DNA from: Cardiocondyla obscurior
Taxonomy: Eukaryota; Arthropoda; Insecta; Hymenoptera; Formicidae
DNA length: 64,000 bases
Direction: 5' to 3'
NCBI RefSeq assembly: GCF_019399895.1
Contig: NC_091880.1
Coordinates: forward strand, 2,666,001 to 2,730,000
Shown here in pieces: positions 13,101 through 28,100 of the stretch (the first letter of the stretch is position 1; each line of letters opens with the position of its first letter). The translations under genes and the position numbers were made by a program. A model generated the notes under the pieces. The model worked only from the letters and a program-made list of their open reading frames with translations. It was not told the DNA's origin and searched no databases.

Positions 13101-16100
13101 CCTGTAATTTGTCCGTTCGGTTGCTTAGGAGATTGCCATCGTAATAAAACGGAGGTCGGGCGATCCTCAACGGTTTGAATGATTAGATCCCGAGGTGCTG
13201 TGCTAGGTGCAGCCTCTTGAGTTTGATTTAGAACAACCATACTCCAAGGTGAGCTTCGCTTACCCTGTGGAAATTAAGCTATAAGATAATGTCTTCATTT
13301 TTATTAAATTGTATATTTCATATATCTTATACCTTAACGAGTTTAACTGTAAACTCGTACTGTGTGTTTGGTTTTAGGTCGTGAATCATACAGCTGAGAT
13401 CGGTAGCATTATAATATTTGTATCGTGGGCTGCTGCTGTGATGATAGAACGTATAACGCACTACGTAGTATCGACTATCGGTGATGTACTAAAAATAAAT
13501 ATTTCCGCTATAGATATTTCTGCCTGACCTTTTCTTTATATGCGTCATAAATCTTATGAGATTTATAATATAGTTCGATTATACGTAAACGTACTTGACT
13601 TTTCGATAAGGTTGTGTCTGTCCAGTATAGCACTACAGTAGAAGCCGAGAGCACGATAGCTTTAAGGCCAACGGGTGGTATTAAAGGCACTGCGGATTCA
13701 GATACAAAACGCTCGGGAGTTCTCACGTTCGCGTATGCTGGCTGACCATCACCAACATTATTCGTTGCTCTTAAAGTTATTACGTACTCCGTTGTTGGTT
13801 CTAATACGATGAAACAAAACGGAGCAATTAATACAATTAAAATTTAAAATTCTTGAAATTTTTTATATTAAAAGAATAGTTTAGTATATTTATTTTACCT
13901 ATAGGCTTAATAGCGTAAGATCGTTGTTTGCCGTCAAGAACTTGTATCACAGCATCGGGGTAGCCTTTGCCCCAGCCTAATTTATAGTTTCTTACTTTGA
14001 TGCTTTGATCTTTCGGGGGATGCCACGATACTAGTATAGAATCCGCCATGGCATTCGCTGTAACAATGCGCGGAATAATTATAGATAAGTTGAGAATGGC
14101 ATTCTAAATTTTACATAGTGATCCTTACCTCTCAGATTACTTGGTGCATTAGGTACTTTTGTTTCGTCTAGATCATTCTCATATGTCTCTATTTTCGTCC
14201 ATTCCGTCCAAGGCCCAGTTCCATTGACATTGAAGGCACATATGCGGACTTGGTACACAACGTGCTTCTCGAGCCCATTTAGCACATATAAACGTTGATT
14301 TCCTTCAGTTGTCACTGTAATCGGGGATCGCCGATCTCCGGATCGGGAATCATGAGGATATCTGCGATATCGTATTCTATAACCCGTGATAATTCCGTTC
14401 TGTCCCTCAAGTGGAGGTTCCCATCTAATGATAATACTCTGAAAAAAAAATGTATCGAGTAAAGACCTATCATTCTTTCGATCATTCGTCTGTCGAGTGA
14501 TAATAATTATTAAAAAAAAAAAAGCAGTGTAATATAGTGTCAAGTAATTTAAAGTTCTTCAAGATAATCCAGAATACTGACACGGAAGCAAGAAAGGAAG
14601 AATAAAAATTAACCTAACCTATCCGGAAAATACAAATAACCGGCAACACGTAGTCGGCCGTAGATCATTCAAATGTAATTAAAAAGAAATTATTATAATT
14701 AACTAATGTCCGAATGTAATGCCGCGCACATGATTTTCTCTAGTTAATTTAAATTATTTATAATCTACTTATACATTACCGTTGAACTAGCTGCTTCTAA
14801 GGTAACGTTATGCGGCGGTTGCGTCGGTTGGGCGCTATGGGTCCGAATTACGATATCCTTACTAAACGCGCCAGGGCCATTTTCGTTGACCGCTTGAACT
14901 CTAATACTGTATTCCGTATAAGGCACGAGATCTACCAATTCATACGTTGTACTAGTAGTTTCACGCGTTATCTCTTCATTGTCGCCCTAAAAAAGTGATA
15001 ACATTAATCGGTTAGCAACGTTTAACATTATATTAATTAATTCAACATTAATTGTGCACGGGGAAAAAATGTATATACCTCCATATATGTAATAATATAT
15101 TTAGATATTCGTCCATTAATAATTTGTGGCTCCTCCCACGATAATGTAATACTCATGCTGCTCGTCGCATGACCTTCTAGATTCATCGGAGGCCCAGGAA
15201 CATTGGCCTCTATTAGCGTTGTAACTTGTAATGCTTCACTAGGAGCACTACTTCCTCGAGCATTTTGAGCGATTACATGGAATTGATACGTCATGCTAGG
15301 CTGTAAACCACGAATTATAGCTTCCAGTTTCTGCTGCGTATTAACAACTCTCTCCCTATAAAAATAAACGGCGAATTAATTTTTTTATACTTTTATATTA
15401 TCCTCATTTACTTTTACACAATAATTACCTCATAGCCCCTTCCTGTTTATAGTGTATAAAGTAATTGAGAGAATCACTGTTCGCGTTTTCGGGATCTTGC
15501 CAGCGTAGCGTGACGAATCTCGCAGTAACGATAACGAGACTTAAATTCCTCGGTGGAGAGGGAACACCACCCCCGTCGAACGCTTCCAAAGTATCTGTGT
15601 CATCTACAAAACGGGATTCCGGATCGTAAAGGGAATTGGGATACTTAAACGAGCTCGGGAGAAGATCCGCAGGATCGTCAGAAGGACTTATCGAAAGTGG
15701 AGGATTTGGCATGTGCGACGAGAAAGTGTGCCCTAAAAGAGTACTGGGATGTTGCCACGTCTTATTATACAACTGGCGGTGTAGTAATAATTTTTTTTTA
15801 GGAACCGTCTTGGGAGTTGTTGTTCTATGAGAATTTTTTTCTTTCTCTGCACACATGACATTAGCATGCAGAACAGTTAATTAACAAGGAACGCGTAGGG
15901 GAAAAAATAAAAATTAAATTAAAATTTTAAATAAAAATTAACGTAAAAAATAAAAATATAATTTTAAAAATATACATAAAAAAATAAAATAAAATAAAAC
16001 TGCGACATATATCAGTGAATATAAGAAAAGGAACCCGTGTGCTTAAAAAGATCTAATCTACAGATAATTTATCTCGTAAAACTCACTGGGCTGATTAATT

Positions 16101-19100
16101 GTGAGACGTGCTGAGGCTTGAATACTACCAGCAGGATTCACCCCCATGCATTGAAAAATTCCTGCATCTATGGGTAATAGTCCATTGATTCTTAGATTAT
16201 ATCTGAAAATTAAAGCATTGGAAAATTTTGAAATAACTTATTACGTATAATTTTGTAGAATTTATTTAGATTACAATATTTTCTAAAAACTCACCCATTG
16301 ACAATTTGCCAGTATGCGCTCAATGTGATACGTTCGCCATTTTTCAGCCAGGAAATTTTTGGATCCGGCTTTCCATAAATGTCGCATTCAAATTCTAGAT
16401 CTTGGCTCTCGCTTGCAATTTTATCCTCCGGCTGTTTTACAAACCTCGGCGGAACTAAAGATCAAATTACATTTATTCGCTGTGCCTTAATATCACAGCA
16501 AATTAATGACTAAAATTTTATGTGTGCCACGAATTACCTTGTACGATTAATTCAGCAACCGCATCCAGAGATTCGACCTCGTTTTCCGCACGACACTGGT
16601 ACGAACCGTGATCCAATTCTCGGACATCCGTGATCATGAGACTAGAAGCTGCGATTTTGCGATATCTTAAAGAAAATACACCTATTATTATAAACATCAC
16701 GTTCGAACCTATATCTCGAATTTCAAGTTCATTAAAATACCTAGAATCTAGTGACGTCAAATCGAGAGCAACACCGTCTTTAAGCCAAAGAATCGTCGGC
16801 TTAGGATAGCCATTGGCAGCGCATTCCAGAGTTACGTCAGATCCTTCCGTGGCTATTTGTTGCAAGGGTTGTGCAATAAATACTGGAGCGCTAAATCCCT
16901 CATCTGTACGAAAAAAGTATCCGTGATCTTCACTGTGTGCTTCTGACGTATTTAATTCATTTATTAGTTACAATTAGCGACAAAACTTACCGATATCACT
17001 AGATAATAATCCTAATTGTGCTTTGTTGCTCAGTCTATACTGGCCGTAACCGCTAGCGTTACACCTGTATGATCCTACATCGTGATACTGAACATTGTCG
17101 ATTTCTAACGCGCCTGTGAGAAAATCACCGAGATTAATTACATCAATAATGTGCAAAAAAACTTTACATTAAAAAGCGTAAATGTCACGTCGTACCTGAC
17201 GGCAAGATCGTCATTCGACTTTTATCGAGCACTAAAGGATGTTCGTCCTTTAACCATTGTATGTTTAATAAACTCGAAGAAGCGGGCAGTGCACAACTTA
17301 AATATGCAATTTGTCCCGCATAAACCATGGTGTCTTGAGGTTCTCTTTCAAAGCCAGGAAGGCCTTCAAAGAAAATTAATGTTACATTCATTATATAAAT
17401 GCTGCCAGAAGAGAGCGATCACTTTTCGGCAAAGAATATTTTTCTTCACTCTTTCTGAATCCTAATCAACTTAAAATATATTGTACGTTTACAAAATTCT
17501 AAGATTAATCGTGTGTCTAACATTTATCATACTGGAAAGATTTTTGAAACTACTAAATATTTTATTTTAACTTTAAATACTAAAATTGTAGAAATAATAA
17601 TTTTATATTTGATTATTAATTCATAACTTTACCAAATATCAGTTTTTTGATATTTTCATATTATACAGTTTTAAAAAAACATAGGTGATAAAAAAGTCAG
17701 CGTGTGATTCGTAAAACAGATCCGTGCGTGCTTTCAAAACAAACTTTTTTTGCTGCAATTGCACTTTAATTTTGTTTTTAATATCGAAAGCAAATGCTTC
17801 GAAACATATAAAAAAATTTTATTTTTAAACAAATCAAAGTTTTCCTTTCACAAAAATAAAACAAAAATACCTGCAATCTCTATCTATAAAACTTTGAATC
17901 TCTATGAAAGCTTCTCAAAAAATACATTTTCTATCGTTTACGTTTCGTTGCTATAAATTTTTACAAGTTGAGCAATTAATAAAAACTTCTGAAAGCTTGA
18001 ACTAAAAAAGTTAAGCGATAAAAAGTGTCAGGAAACCGATATATAAAAGAACCTGGTAGATTTTGCCAATAAATTTTGCCGTAGAATTTTTACATCACCG
18101 TTTCATAAAATAATGTAAGATATAATAATATATAATTATTTTTAACGTTCCAAAAAGTGATCGCTTGCTCGTCGGATCGACATAACTCTTCTGTTGTTTC
18201 AAGCACGTCGGGATTTGAAGAACTTAAATACTAACTTGCTAGTTTGATCGTGGCTGTCCGAGAGACAATCGCCCCGACATTGTCTATGGAGGCTAAGCAC
18301 TGATAACTCCCGGTCAACTCTGCACTACCAGCGTACACGCTATTTATGTACAAGGACCCGTTCGCTAACTGTGATCTACAGAAACAGAATCAGGGAATCG
18401 TTCCATCAGATTCAGAAAAGCTGAACGATAAACGGGGTGGGCACCGCGGCAAGGGAAACATCCCTTTTGAAAGAAAAAGACACCTTACCGATAGCTGTCT
18501 CCGATAAACGTGATCGGCTGGCCGTCGTCCGTGCGCCAAAGTATGCTCGGCGTTCCGAAGACGCTTTGGGCCTCGCAGTCCAGCCTCGCAGGACCTCCCT
18601 GCTCCACCACCACATCCCGCGGCTCGATGGTGAAGTCCAAACCTCCCGCGTTGACTGCAAATAAAACGAAGATAGTGATTAACGGTGGAGGAAACAGACG
18701 TTCTCTCGGCCAGGGAAAAATCTACGTCGAGGCAAGATTCAATTTGTCAGATGGAGCGATTCGCGCTTCCGGATAAGAGTCGCGATATCCCTCGAGGGAG
18801 GAAAGAACTTACCGGCCCGTTTGCGAAGGGGGATGTTTAACGATCACGGCTCGGCGTGCCCCATGCTAGAAGCGGCGTTATTGCGCTATCGAATTTCGGA
18901 CCCCACCGTCGTGCAGTCGCACTCGTGACCCATTCGTGCACAACGCGCGTTAGTTGGGGGTGTGGATGTTAAAAGGGGGCGGAGGAGGAAGAGCCGGCGT
19001 ATCGGATGGTCCCTTCTCTACGGCCAGAAGGGAGAACCGGCTGCGGTGGACAGAGGAGGGAACGGGGGACCATCCGAACAAAGGGTCGTCCACCCTACAT

Positions 19101-22100
19101 AGTAGACGGACGCTCTCCTGCCTGCCTGCCTGCCTGCCTGCTTGTCTGCTTTGCCAGCTTGGGTAAGACGCGGCCGAACGGCTGAATTCTCTCTCTTTGT
19201 TTCCGCTCTTTCCCTGTGACCCCTAGGCGCGATCGCGTTATCGCGATACGAGACGATTTAACGTCGCCGATCGGCCGACAAAGAGGGCAGAGACAAGAAA
19301 AGGCCGCGCTCCGCTCGTACACTTTTATAGACGATGAGGCGAGAAATCGCTACGAGATGATTTCTTCTCTTCCGAGAGGCTGACTCGAGATTTTTCGACA
19401 GCACAAGTATTGCGAGAGCGGTCTCGAGAAGAAAGAAACAGTATCCAAATGACTTCGCTGAAATATGGTGCCTTATTTTTCCAGACGGCACGCGATGATT
19501 AATTAATAAGAACATGCGTCGTATCATTATTACATATTTGTAAAAAAAAAAAAAAAAAATAAAAATTAATTAAATAAATTGACCTTTACAGTGCAATTTA
19601 TTATTACACCCTCTACTTAAAAATATACATGTATGGATTTTCAATAAATTAATAAATAAAATTTATTCCTCCCAAAAGCAACCAATAAATTTTAAATCGA
19701 GCTACACTTTTTAGGAAACAAATGTTTTAACTTTAAATAAATTTCGATTAATGAAATTTCACCGTAAAAAAAAAACTAAACACAACGCGCGTGCGATTTT
19801 CCGATTTCGGTCCGACGGTGGTGGTGGCGGGGAGAAAACGCGAAAGGTTTCATTTATTGTATCGCGCTTTGAAGTCGCCTCAAAATCGGTGGCGTGACGA
19901 AATTGGAATTCTGCCGGGCGTGTTGCGGGGGGCTTTTCCGAACGTGCGTGAAGAAAACGCAAACGGCGAGCGATGGTGTGCCGAACACTCGGCCTGAATC
20001 ACGGGCGTACGTCGGCGGAACCGTGCAAACAGCAACCTTTGGTCCTGGCCCGAGCAGAAACGCCCGAAGTATTCAGGACCCGGCTTTCCGCGGCGGCCGA
20101 GGCGAGAAATCTTCCGATCGCGGCGGTTCCTTATTTTTTTTTATCCTCTCCGCGCGCTTAGAATTTTACGCCGCCCGGAGGCACGCGCGTCATATCGTCT
20201 CCCGGGTATTCGGAATGTAACGCGCGGAATAGCGTCGTCCGCGCGGAATGTCCCGGGAATGCCGCGGGACGTGAGCGAGACCGACGGTCACCGGAAAGCG
20301 GGAATGCATACGCGTCACGATTTTTATTTCGGCGGAGAACTCGAGGTCCGAGGTTCAAGCGTTGGACTTTTTTTTTTTTTCTTTTTCTCTCCCGCTTTCT
20401 CGCTCCTCTCCCGGAATAACATGAGAAGCTCGCCGGCAATATATCCAGCCACTCTCTCCGATTTTGCGAGCGTTTTCGATTGAACGGCCGCGTGCGGTTC
20501 TTTATCAGGAAAACGCAGCCGATTAATTGGGTATTGCACCGACGGGCATGTTGCACCGTTATCCGCGGCTGACGAACGTCGTCGGCGGCGACAAAATGTT
20601 TTTGCGGGGGAGAAAAAAAAAAAGAAAATTAAACCCCCGTTTTCCCCCGCCGCGGCGCAGCACGCTCGAACGAGGAGTAACAGGTCGAATTAGCGATTAT
20701 AACGGTACGGTAATCACCAGGCAGAGCGGTCGATAGGACTATCCGATTAGCGCGGCGTGGATTAAACGGGGCACGATCTCCAGAAAGCGAGGCTCGCGGG
20801 AGACGCCTGTCGATGAAATTCCCGCGCACGTGGGAGAAAACCGATTTTCGTTCGCGGCCTAGAAACGAAATGTGGAACGTTTTTTCTTACCTCCCTTTCC
20901 ATCGACTAAGCCTCGAATGACCGAATGAGAACCGCCGATAGCGGATTATTGGATTACGGCACGAATTGGCGAACATTTCGCTCGTAACCGCGGCGTCGGA
21001 GGCCGGAGACCCTCCGCGATCATATCCCGCTCTTAGCCGTCGATCGCTACGATTGAGCGCCACTGGTAGCGGTTATTGGGTTACAGTTTCACGCTCACGG
21101 TGGTCTGTCACCTTCGAGTGTACGCGGGAGAGCGAGCGAGAGAAGGGTCTCCAATGATTTCCGTGGATGACCCGATCCGCGCCGTCAAGCGCGTTTTCCC
21201 GCCGCCGAAAAATTCACCGAGAAAGAACGACGGCAGATTTCGCTCATTTATTGGACCTCAAACTTTTTCCAATTGCCAAATAGTATTATCAGACGTTTCA
21301 TCCAATTGTATTAATCCCAGGAAAATCAGTATAGGTTTACGATTTCAGAGATACAAGGGGATTAAAGTCATGGATTACAAGAAACCATCACTTTCTTCTC
21401 TTTGTATCTCCGAAACCGCGCTTACGCTCGTCTTAAAATTTTTCTGAAATTAATATCCCATCATACTATTTGGCGTAACAAAAGTTTGAAATTCGAGGTT
21501 CAAAAGATAAGCCAAAAAAAACAGATTTTTTTCCTATTACTTTTCGAAGGATCTCTCGAGCGAACCGAGAAACGTATCGTTCGACTTTACTACAATAAAG
21601 TTAGTCGACGCGCATGAAGATTAAGCACGAAGACGTGAGAAACACAGAGAGAGCTGGGAGGGTAAAAAGAGCTGACGAAAAAAAAGAAAAAAAAATGCAA
21701 GCAAAATGTATACAGTTTCATTTCATTCGCGTGACAGCGTAATAAAGATATTCCGGGATATAAACATCCACCGCGAGCTGAACGCGCCGGCGAAACGCAT
21801 TAAGAAGGAAAATTAGAAATGTTGTCAATGCTCATCAATCTTCATCGGGTATTATTAAGTGGCGAACAGGGTCAACGGAGGTAATCGTGACAACGGAACA
21901 CGTGCCGCGGCGTAATGATTTTCGATAAAATTAACATGTTTTCCATTCTAAAAGTGCAGTCTTGTCTTTGCGGGGTTTTAATACATTTTCAGATTTGAAT
22001 TTAATTAAATTTAATTAAATTTCCAGATAATTAGACAGGTAACTGACGGACACGCTCCAAGTTTCCATGATTAAATGGAAAAGGGGAAAAAAAATCAAGA

Positions 22101-25100
22101 TTCAAAACGGGAGAACTTTCACGTTTCGTACAATGAGTGGTCGGGAACACTTTTTGTCCCGAATTTTCGTCAAAAATCTGATGAATCTTTCAAACGCTTC
22201 GCTAGCTAATTAAACAAAAATAATTCCCTAATTATTCTATAATTTTAATATTCAAAATAATAAAACGCGAGAATGCAAAGGGTTCCAGGTTGATCCCTGT
22301 GGATTCGATTGATAAATCTTCATAATGTTTGAATTTTCTCCTTTCTTGGGATCTGCGCTTCGCTAGTCAAAACGCCAACTGCTTTTTTCTCCCAAAAAAA
22401 AAAAAAAAAGAGTGACGTAAAAGGAGGAAGAAAAAGCGGGAAGAAGGAAGAAAGGGAGGAAGGAAAGCGCGATTCAGCGCCGCGATGCCCGCAATGCGCG
22501 CTCGAAAGGAAAATAAACTATTCGGCGTGCTGTACCGTTTGATTTACGAGTACAAGCGACAACCTACCGCACGGGATACTGAAATAGACCGGGTGAACTA
22601 TTACGGTGTGTGTATTGTGTATATGGGGTAAATGCATTTCGCGTGCTCGCGCGCGCGATCACCGCACCTTGCAACCGATACACCGGGTGTTTGATACAAA
22701 TACATCCGAACATATGTACGTGTGTGTTTGCACAAGCCACGCGACGGTAAACTATGAATTTATGATTCGAACCGCCAAGACAATGCCACGGAAATTAATT
22801 AAAATCCGATCAACAGCTACGAAAATATACGCGCACTTCTCTCTTTTTTTCTTTTTCTTTTTTTCTTTTTTTTTTTATTTCGAAGTCTAATCAAGACGTT
22901 TGTCTGTAATTTTCGTTTCTTTTATCCTCGCGTTCGCGACAGCTGATGGATACGTTAAACAAACAAATCGCCGTGCGATCAGTCGGCGCGCGATGTTTTG
23001 CGTTTTAATTAAATTTTAACGACACGCGACTGAAACGAGGTGGTGAAGCCGGTTATCGCCGTCGGGTTTATGCGTATCGCACGGTTTCATGGGCAGGCGA
23101 GATTCGTTATCAGTTCTAAATGTTTGTTTCCGCTCGGCCGTCGTAAAAGTCTCGTCTCGTAGTTGACACGCGGCCGTCAGTAGCGGAGATATCGGCAAGA
23201 TAACGTGACTTTTCACGCCTCTGTAGATTTTCCGTAAACGAGCGGCGTACTTTTTTTCGCGAGCACGCAGCGTGATAGCATTATCTGCTTGCGCAACGAA
23301 CAAACGTTAACGGCAGAAAAAAAAAAAGAACAGGAAAAAAAATGCGAAAACGCATTAGAGAGTCAGAGCGTTGCATGACGCATCTATCAAACGATCAACG
23401 TCAATTGTTGGCGGAGCATAAAATTACTGGGAAAGTAAATCCTTTAGTCGCTCTATTTACGAAATAATTCATCACGCGCGGTTATTTATCAAACGGACAA
23501 CGGACGATTAAAAAGAAAATTAAGTAACGGCAAACTAAAAGAAAAAAAAAAAAACTTAAACGGCAAAGGGAAAAACATCAGATATGACGAGAATAGCGAA
23601 TTCCTCACACGGTTGGGAAAGACAGGAGGGTGACGGGAGGGACTCTGCCACGCATTTAAACGCATTCGCACTTGCACACGCACGCGGTCGCCGCCCGGAA
23701 TTTTTACGGGACGATAAATCTCGGGGATTTTTCTCGCGACGGGGATTAATATGCGCGCAAAAGTCCGACGACAGGCTCCGGGCGCCGCGCACCTTCTCCC
23801 CCCCGTTCCCTCTCGTGTCCCAGGCAGGGGAGAGAATGTTGAAAAAGTGCGGTAAAAGTACTCGACATGTGACGAACAGACCGTGAAGGAAGGCAAGGTA
23901 CGCGGCGCGTGCGAGCCAGTCGTCTACAGGGTGTCTCGCAAGTATCCCGTCAACGGGACGGAGGAGAGAGAAGGGACCGGAAGAACGTTGCTTTATCGGC
24001 GAGAAATCAATTAATTCGACCGAGCGACGCCGATATCGGAGCTCGTTCTCCGAAGAAGACGAACAACGCCTTTCCCCTAATCACGCTCGCGATCGATAGG
24101 CGAGCGTGAAGAATTTCGGCAGGTTATCTCGCCCTGGCCGCAAGTTCCTTTCCGCGAGTCTGCTTTTCGACCCCCCTTTTCTTTTCTTATTCCCTCCCGA
24201 TCGCCAGGAGCTTTTACGAGAGTTCTATCGACAATTCATGATAACGCGGAGATGTACTCCGCGAAAGTTTCGTCACGTTCTTCTTTGAGGAAATCCCCGA
24301 TAAAGTTTACAGCCCCTCGAATGCGTCGGAGCAAGGCATTTCGCAAGATCGGATTTGCGGGCCACCGTTTCTCGGAACTGCAAGCTCACACGTGAGATCT
24401 TTTATTAACAATTCGCGCCCAGACATTCCGCACAAATGTGAATTTGTTTCATAGCGCTAGATTCTTTTTTCCTCCTCTTCCTCCTTTATTTTTTAAGTAT
24501 AAGAATCGCGGAATAACGCGGAAACGGAATACCTTGCGAACTGCGCTGGAGATCGAGGTCGAGACTAAACTGGAATTTAATCAATCAGAAGAGGGAAAGC
24601 TAATTTAATAAACCTTGCTATAATTAGTCAAATTTCAATCTAATCTCGACCTCAGTCTCCAGTCTAATCCCGCCTAGATTGTAGCGATTGCGATTCAGGG
24701 TGCGTGCACACGCGGGATTCCGGCGTACCGGGCCGCATGGGGACTCTTGACGTTACGACATGTTTACGTGCGTGCAGTGCACACATCCTGACGCTGGTGC
24801 GTCAGGTTTACGCGCGTACGTGTACACCATATGTGCACTAAATTGTAAGACGCGGATTAATTACAATTTTTAGCGATATGCAAAACTCACATACAGTTAT
24901 AAATAGTTACAATTATACGTGTCGCAAATAATTATACACGGTAATTATAATCTGTCTAATATTTGTCGTAACTTATTACCGCTTCGGAGCAATTTGGTCG
25001 CCGGCGGTGCGAAAAGTTACGAGAAAAAGAGAGAAATCGTGGGCTCGGCTCGTGGCTCTCGTAACGCTCGGCGTTCGGAACGCGCGAGAGGCTGGTATCG

Positions 25101-28100
25101 CCGAGATAGGGATCGCGGCCGGCCGAGAGTTCGGATGTTTACTGCGCGCGATTCGCGAGCGCGATAAACCCATACAAAACGGGGTCCGGAATGTTTTCCT
25201 CCGTTCTCCGCCGTTCGTTCGCCGCCCCCGCCACGGCGAAACCTCAATGAATCCTTACGAGAGTACGAGAGACGGACTGGGCGCGAGAACTCTCGCAACA
25301 ATGAGGGTCCCATCTCCCGGTCCCGGACCCGGACGATGTCAATTTATATCGCCGACACGTTTCGCGCTGCCTTCGTTTCTTACCTCCATTTGAAGTCCAC
25401 CGCGCCATGTCGATTTTTTACTTTGAGCGTCCACAACGTATATCGGAGTACGATTTGTATCAATAAGACGTATAATCCCGCGCGCGGCACGTTTTAGAGT
25501 GATCTTAATTAATCCCGCGACAATTCCGAACAGTTGTAGTAACATTAAAATTAAATATAACTTTGTATTTATAATTAACTGCAAAATAGTAAAAGTTTTC
25601 AATAATAGAAGCCAAGATTGTATTCCATGCTAGCAGTTACACCGCGCAAGACAGATTATTTTGTTGCAACATTTATCGCAGATAATAAATAAGAATAAAT
25701 AAAAATGTAAGTAGCGGCACGGAGATAAGTTGATTAACCCGGACTTCATTTAATTTCGCAATGATTAAACCGTAAACAAGGTGTCAATTTGATTTCGCGA
25801 ATTGATTCACCGACGATCGGCATCGCAATGAAAAAGTACATCCCGACGGTAGTCACCCCAACGCGCTCTCGTCGGCATAATCTTCTCTTTCGCCGCCCCC
25901 GTTTTTTTTTTCTTTTTTTCTCTCTTTCTTTTCTCCGTCTCTTTCTCCGTTTCTCCCTTCTTTCTGCATCAATAATAGTCACCCCACGCCCCAGGGTCTC
26001 TCAACTTGATTTTCTTCTACGCGCGAGGTGCGTCGGCAACGCAAGGGCGCGAACTTGTGTCTCCGACGTCAAGTAGAAGCGTAATTCACTTTTCCCGAAA
26101 ACGTCTCGCGAGAAGTGTTACGTATCGTGTGCCGATGCATCTTAATTACGAAATAACGTCTCCTCGAAACGTCGCGTATTCGCAAGCGAGACGAAGGGCG
26201 CAACAAGCGAAGAGCGCAACGAGCGAAGGGCGTTTCGGGAACGACGACATACCGCGACCTGTCGTTCAAACTAAACTCGAGAACGAAACTACGTAGGAAG
26301 TTGAGATTAGAGAGTAACAAAGGAAAACAGCTCTCGCAAGGCGAGTTTGAGCTATCGCTTTATACGCGATCTGAATAGACGGCACGGCAACGAATATTAA
26401 AGATATTATTAAAGGCAAGACGCGACAAATCGATTCGGAGCTCGACGAGAGACGAATTCTTAGGAAGCTGCGCTGGGTTACGCAAACGAGGAGCTCGGTA
26501 CTCATGTCACGCGACTTCTCGACGATCTTCTCGATTTGATAGAAACGCTAACCAATCTTCGAGTCTCATTTCGCTGATGCAATTAAGAGATCGCGATTTA
26601 ATCGCGCAATTACAGAAGAAAAAAAAAATTACAATTGCTCAGAAACTATTATACTAATAAATGGACTTTACAAACGTTTACAGTGTAGAAAGAAATTACT
26701 TAAAAAAAAAGGTATCAAAGAACGATCGAGATAACCAATCGCACGGAAGAACAAATGAGGGGAAAAAAAAAAGAGACAACGCGAATGCACATCGATTCAG
26801 CAACGAGAAAAACGAACGTATCGGCCAAGACTCGGCAACTGTATCTCCGGTTTTCCGCACATCCGCCTTCGGTCTTGCGAATCATTAACGCCGCCCGTTT
26901 CCTCCCGCTGGCGTCTAAAACGAAAATGAATTTAACGCGGCACGGAGGAAGAAGCGCGCGGAATAAATTGAAGACGAAACCTAAGCGAATTGGCGAAACG
27001 CGGATGCACGGGACTCCCTCTCGCTATCTCTCTCGCCGGGCACGAGAGGAACGAAAATTGGCCAAACCTTTGAACCTTTCTGCATCCGCGCGGCCGTCAG
27101 TTACATGCCCTTCGCACACTTTGTTTCGCCATCCCCTCGGCCCCGACCCGCGCCTTTTTCTCCCCGCCTCGCCTCGACTGCACCGGATGTGCGGCAGCCG
27201 AAACCAAGGATCCGTTTCGCGTTTATTTCCAACTATCGATCCCATTCTGTTTATTGTCGCGGCGGAAAATCGAGACCGCCTCCGCAAATTCTCGGCGCCT
27301 CTAGCATCAGTGTCGGCCGTTCGCACGTTTCGCCGAGGTTCGATCGCTTCTCTACCGTTAAAAGACGCGAGGACTGCGCTCTCTCTCTCTCTCTGTCTCT
27401 TCGCCAGATTTCCTCGAAAGACCCGATTGAAATTTCAGACGATAAAACGAACAATGTTCTCTCGCCGAGCGTCCGAGCGTTACATTCAATCCCTCAATGC
27501 AGTTTGCAAGTTTCAATGCAATCGCAGTTAATCGATGTGGATTAAGTCTAATCTCGCCTCATTTACTGAATTTCTGTCTCTTTTTCACTCTCAAACTTAG
27601 ACAATAAAAAATGAAGCGTAAGGTAGATAGAGACTGAAGTCAGTCTGCACCGATAAAAATGGATGCATTAATTAAACAGCTCTTCAAATTTAATCCTCCG
27701 CCAAGGATCTCTCGGAATTCCCCCTTGAAATAGTACATAGAGAAAAGGGAACCTTCTTTCCTTTTTTTTTCTCGTTCCCCGACTTATTTTAGAAGATTAA
27801 TGACGTTCTTTTCAAAAATATATTTTTTACGTCAAATAAAAAATTCGATTTAACTTAATTCTAATCCCAAATGTACTTTTCATCGTTATTAACTTCTTCC
27901 CATTTAAAGTTTTCAACTTCCTAACGATAACATCTTTCGGTTTCGAGCTGGAGAACCAATCGAGCTCTTTTTCATAAGATAATCCAACAGAATTTCATCT
28001 TTCAAAGTCTCAATGGCCTGTCAAAGTTGCTAGAACGCCTACACCAAGTATTACAAGCGCAATTCAAACGTTTCAACGTTGCGTATGACAAGTAAAGGGT

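Noticed and set aside
26755..27531. 258-codon plus-strand open frame in frazzled intron 1
   Set aside because: It lies in CpG-rich DNA where stops are rare, overlaps other open frames on both strands, is dominated by Arg/Ser/Pro and matches no family. It sits within an intron of a well-supported gene.
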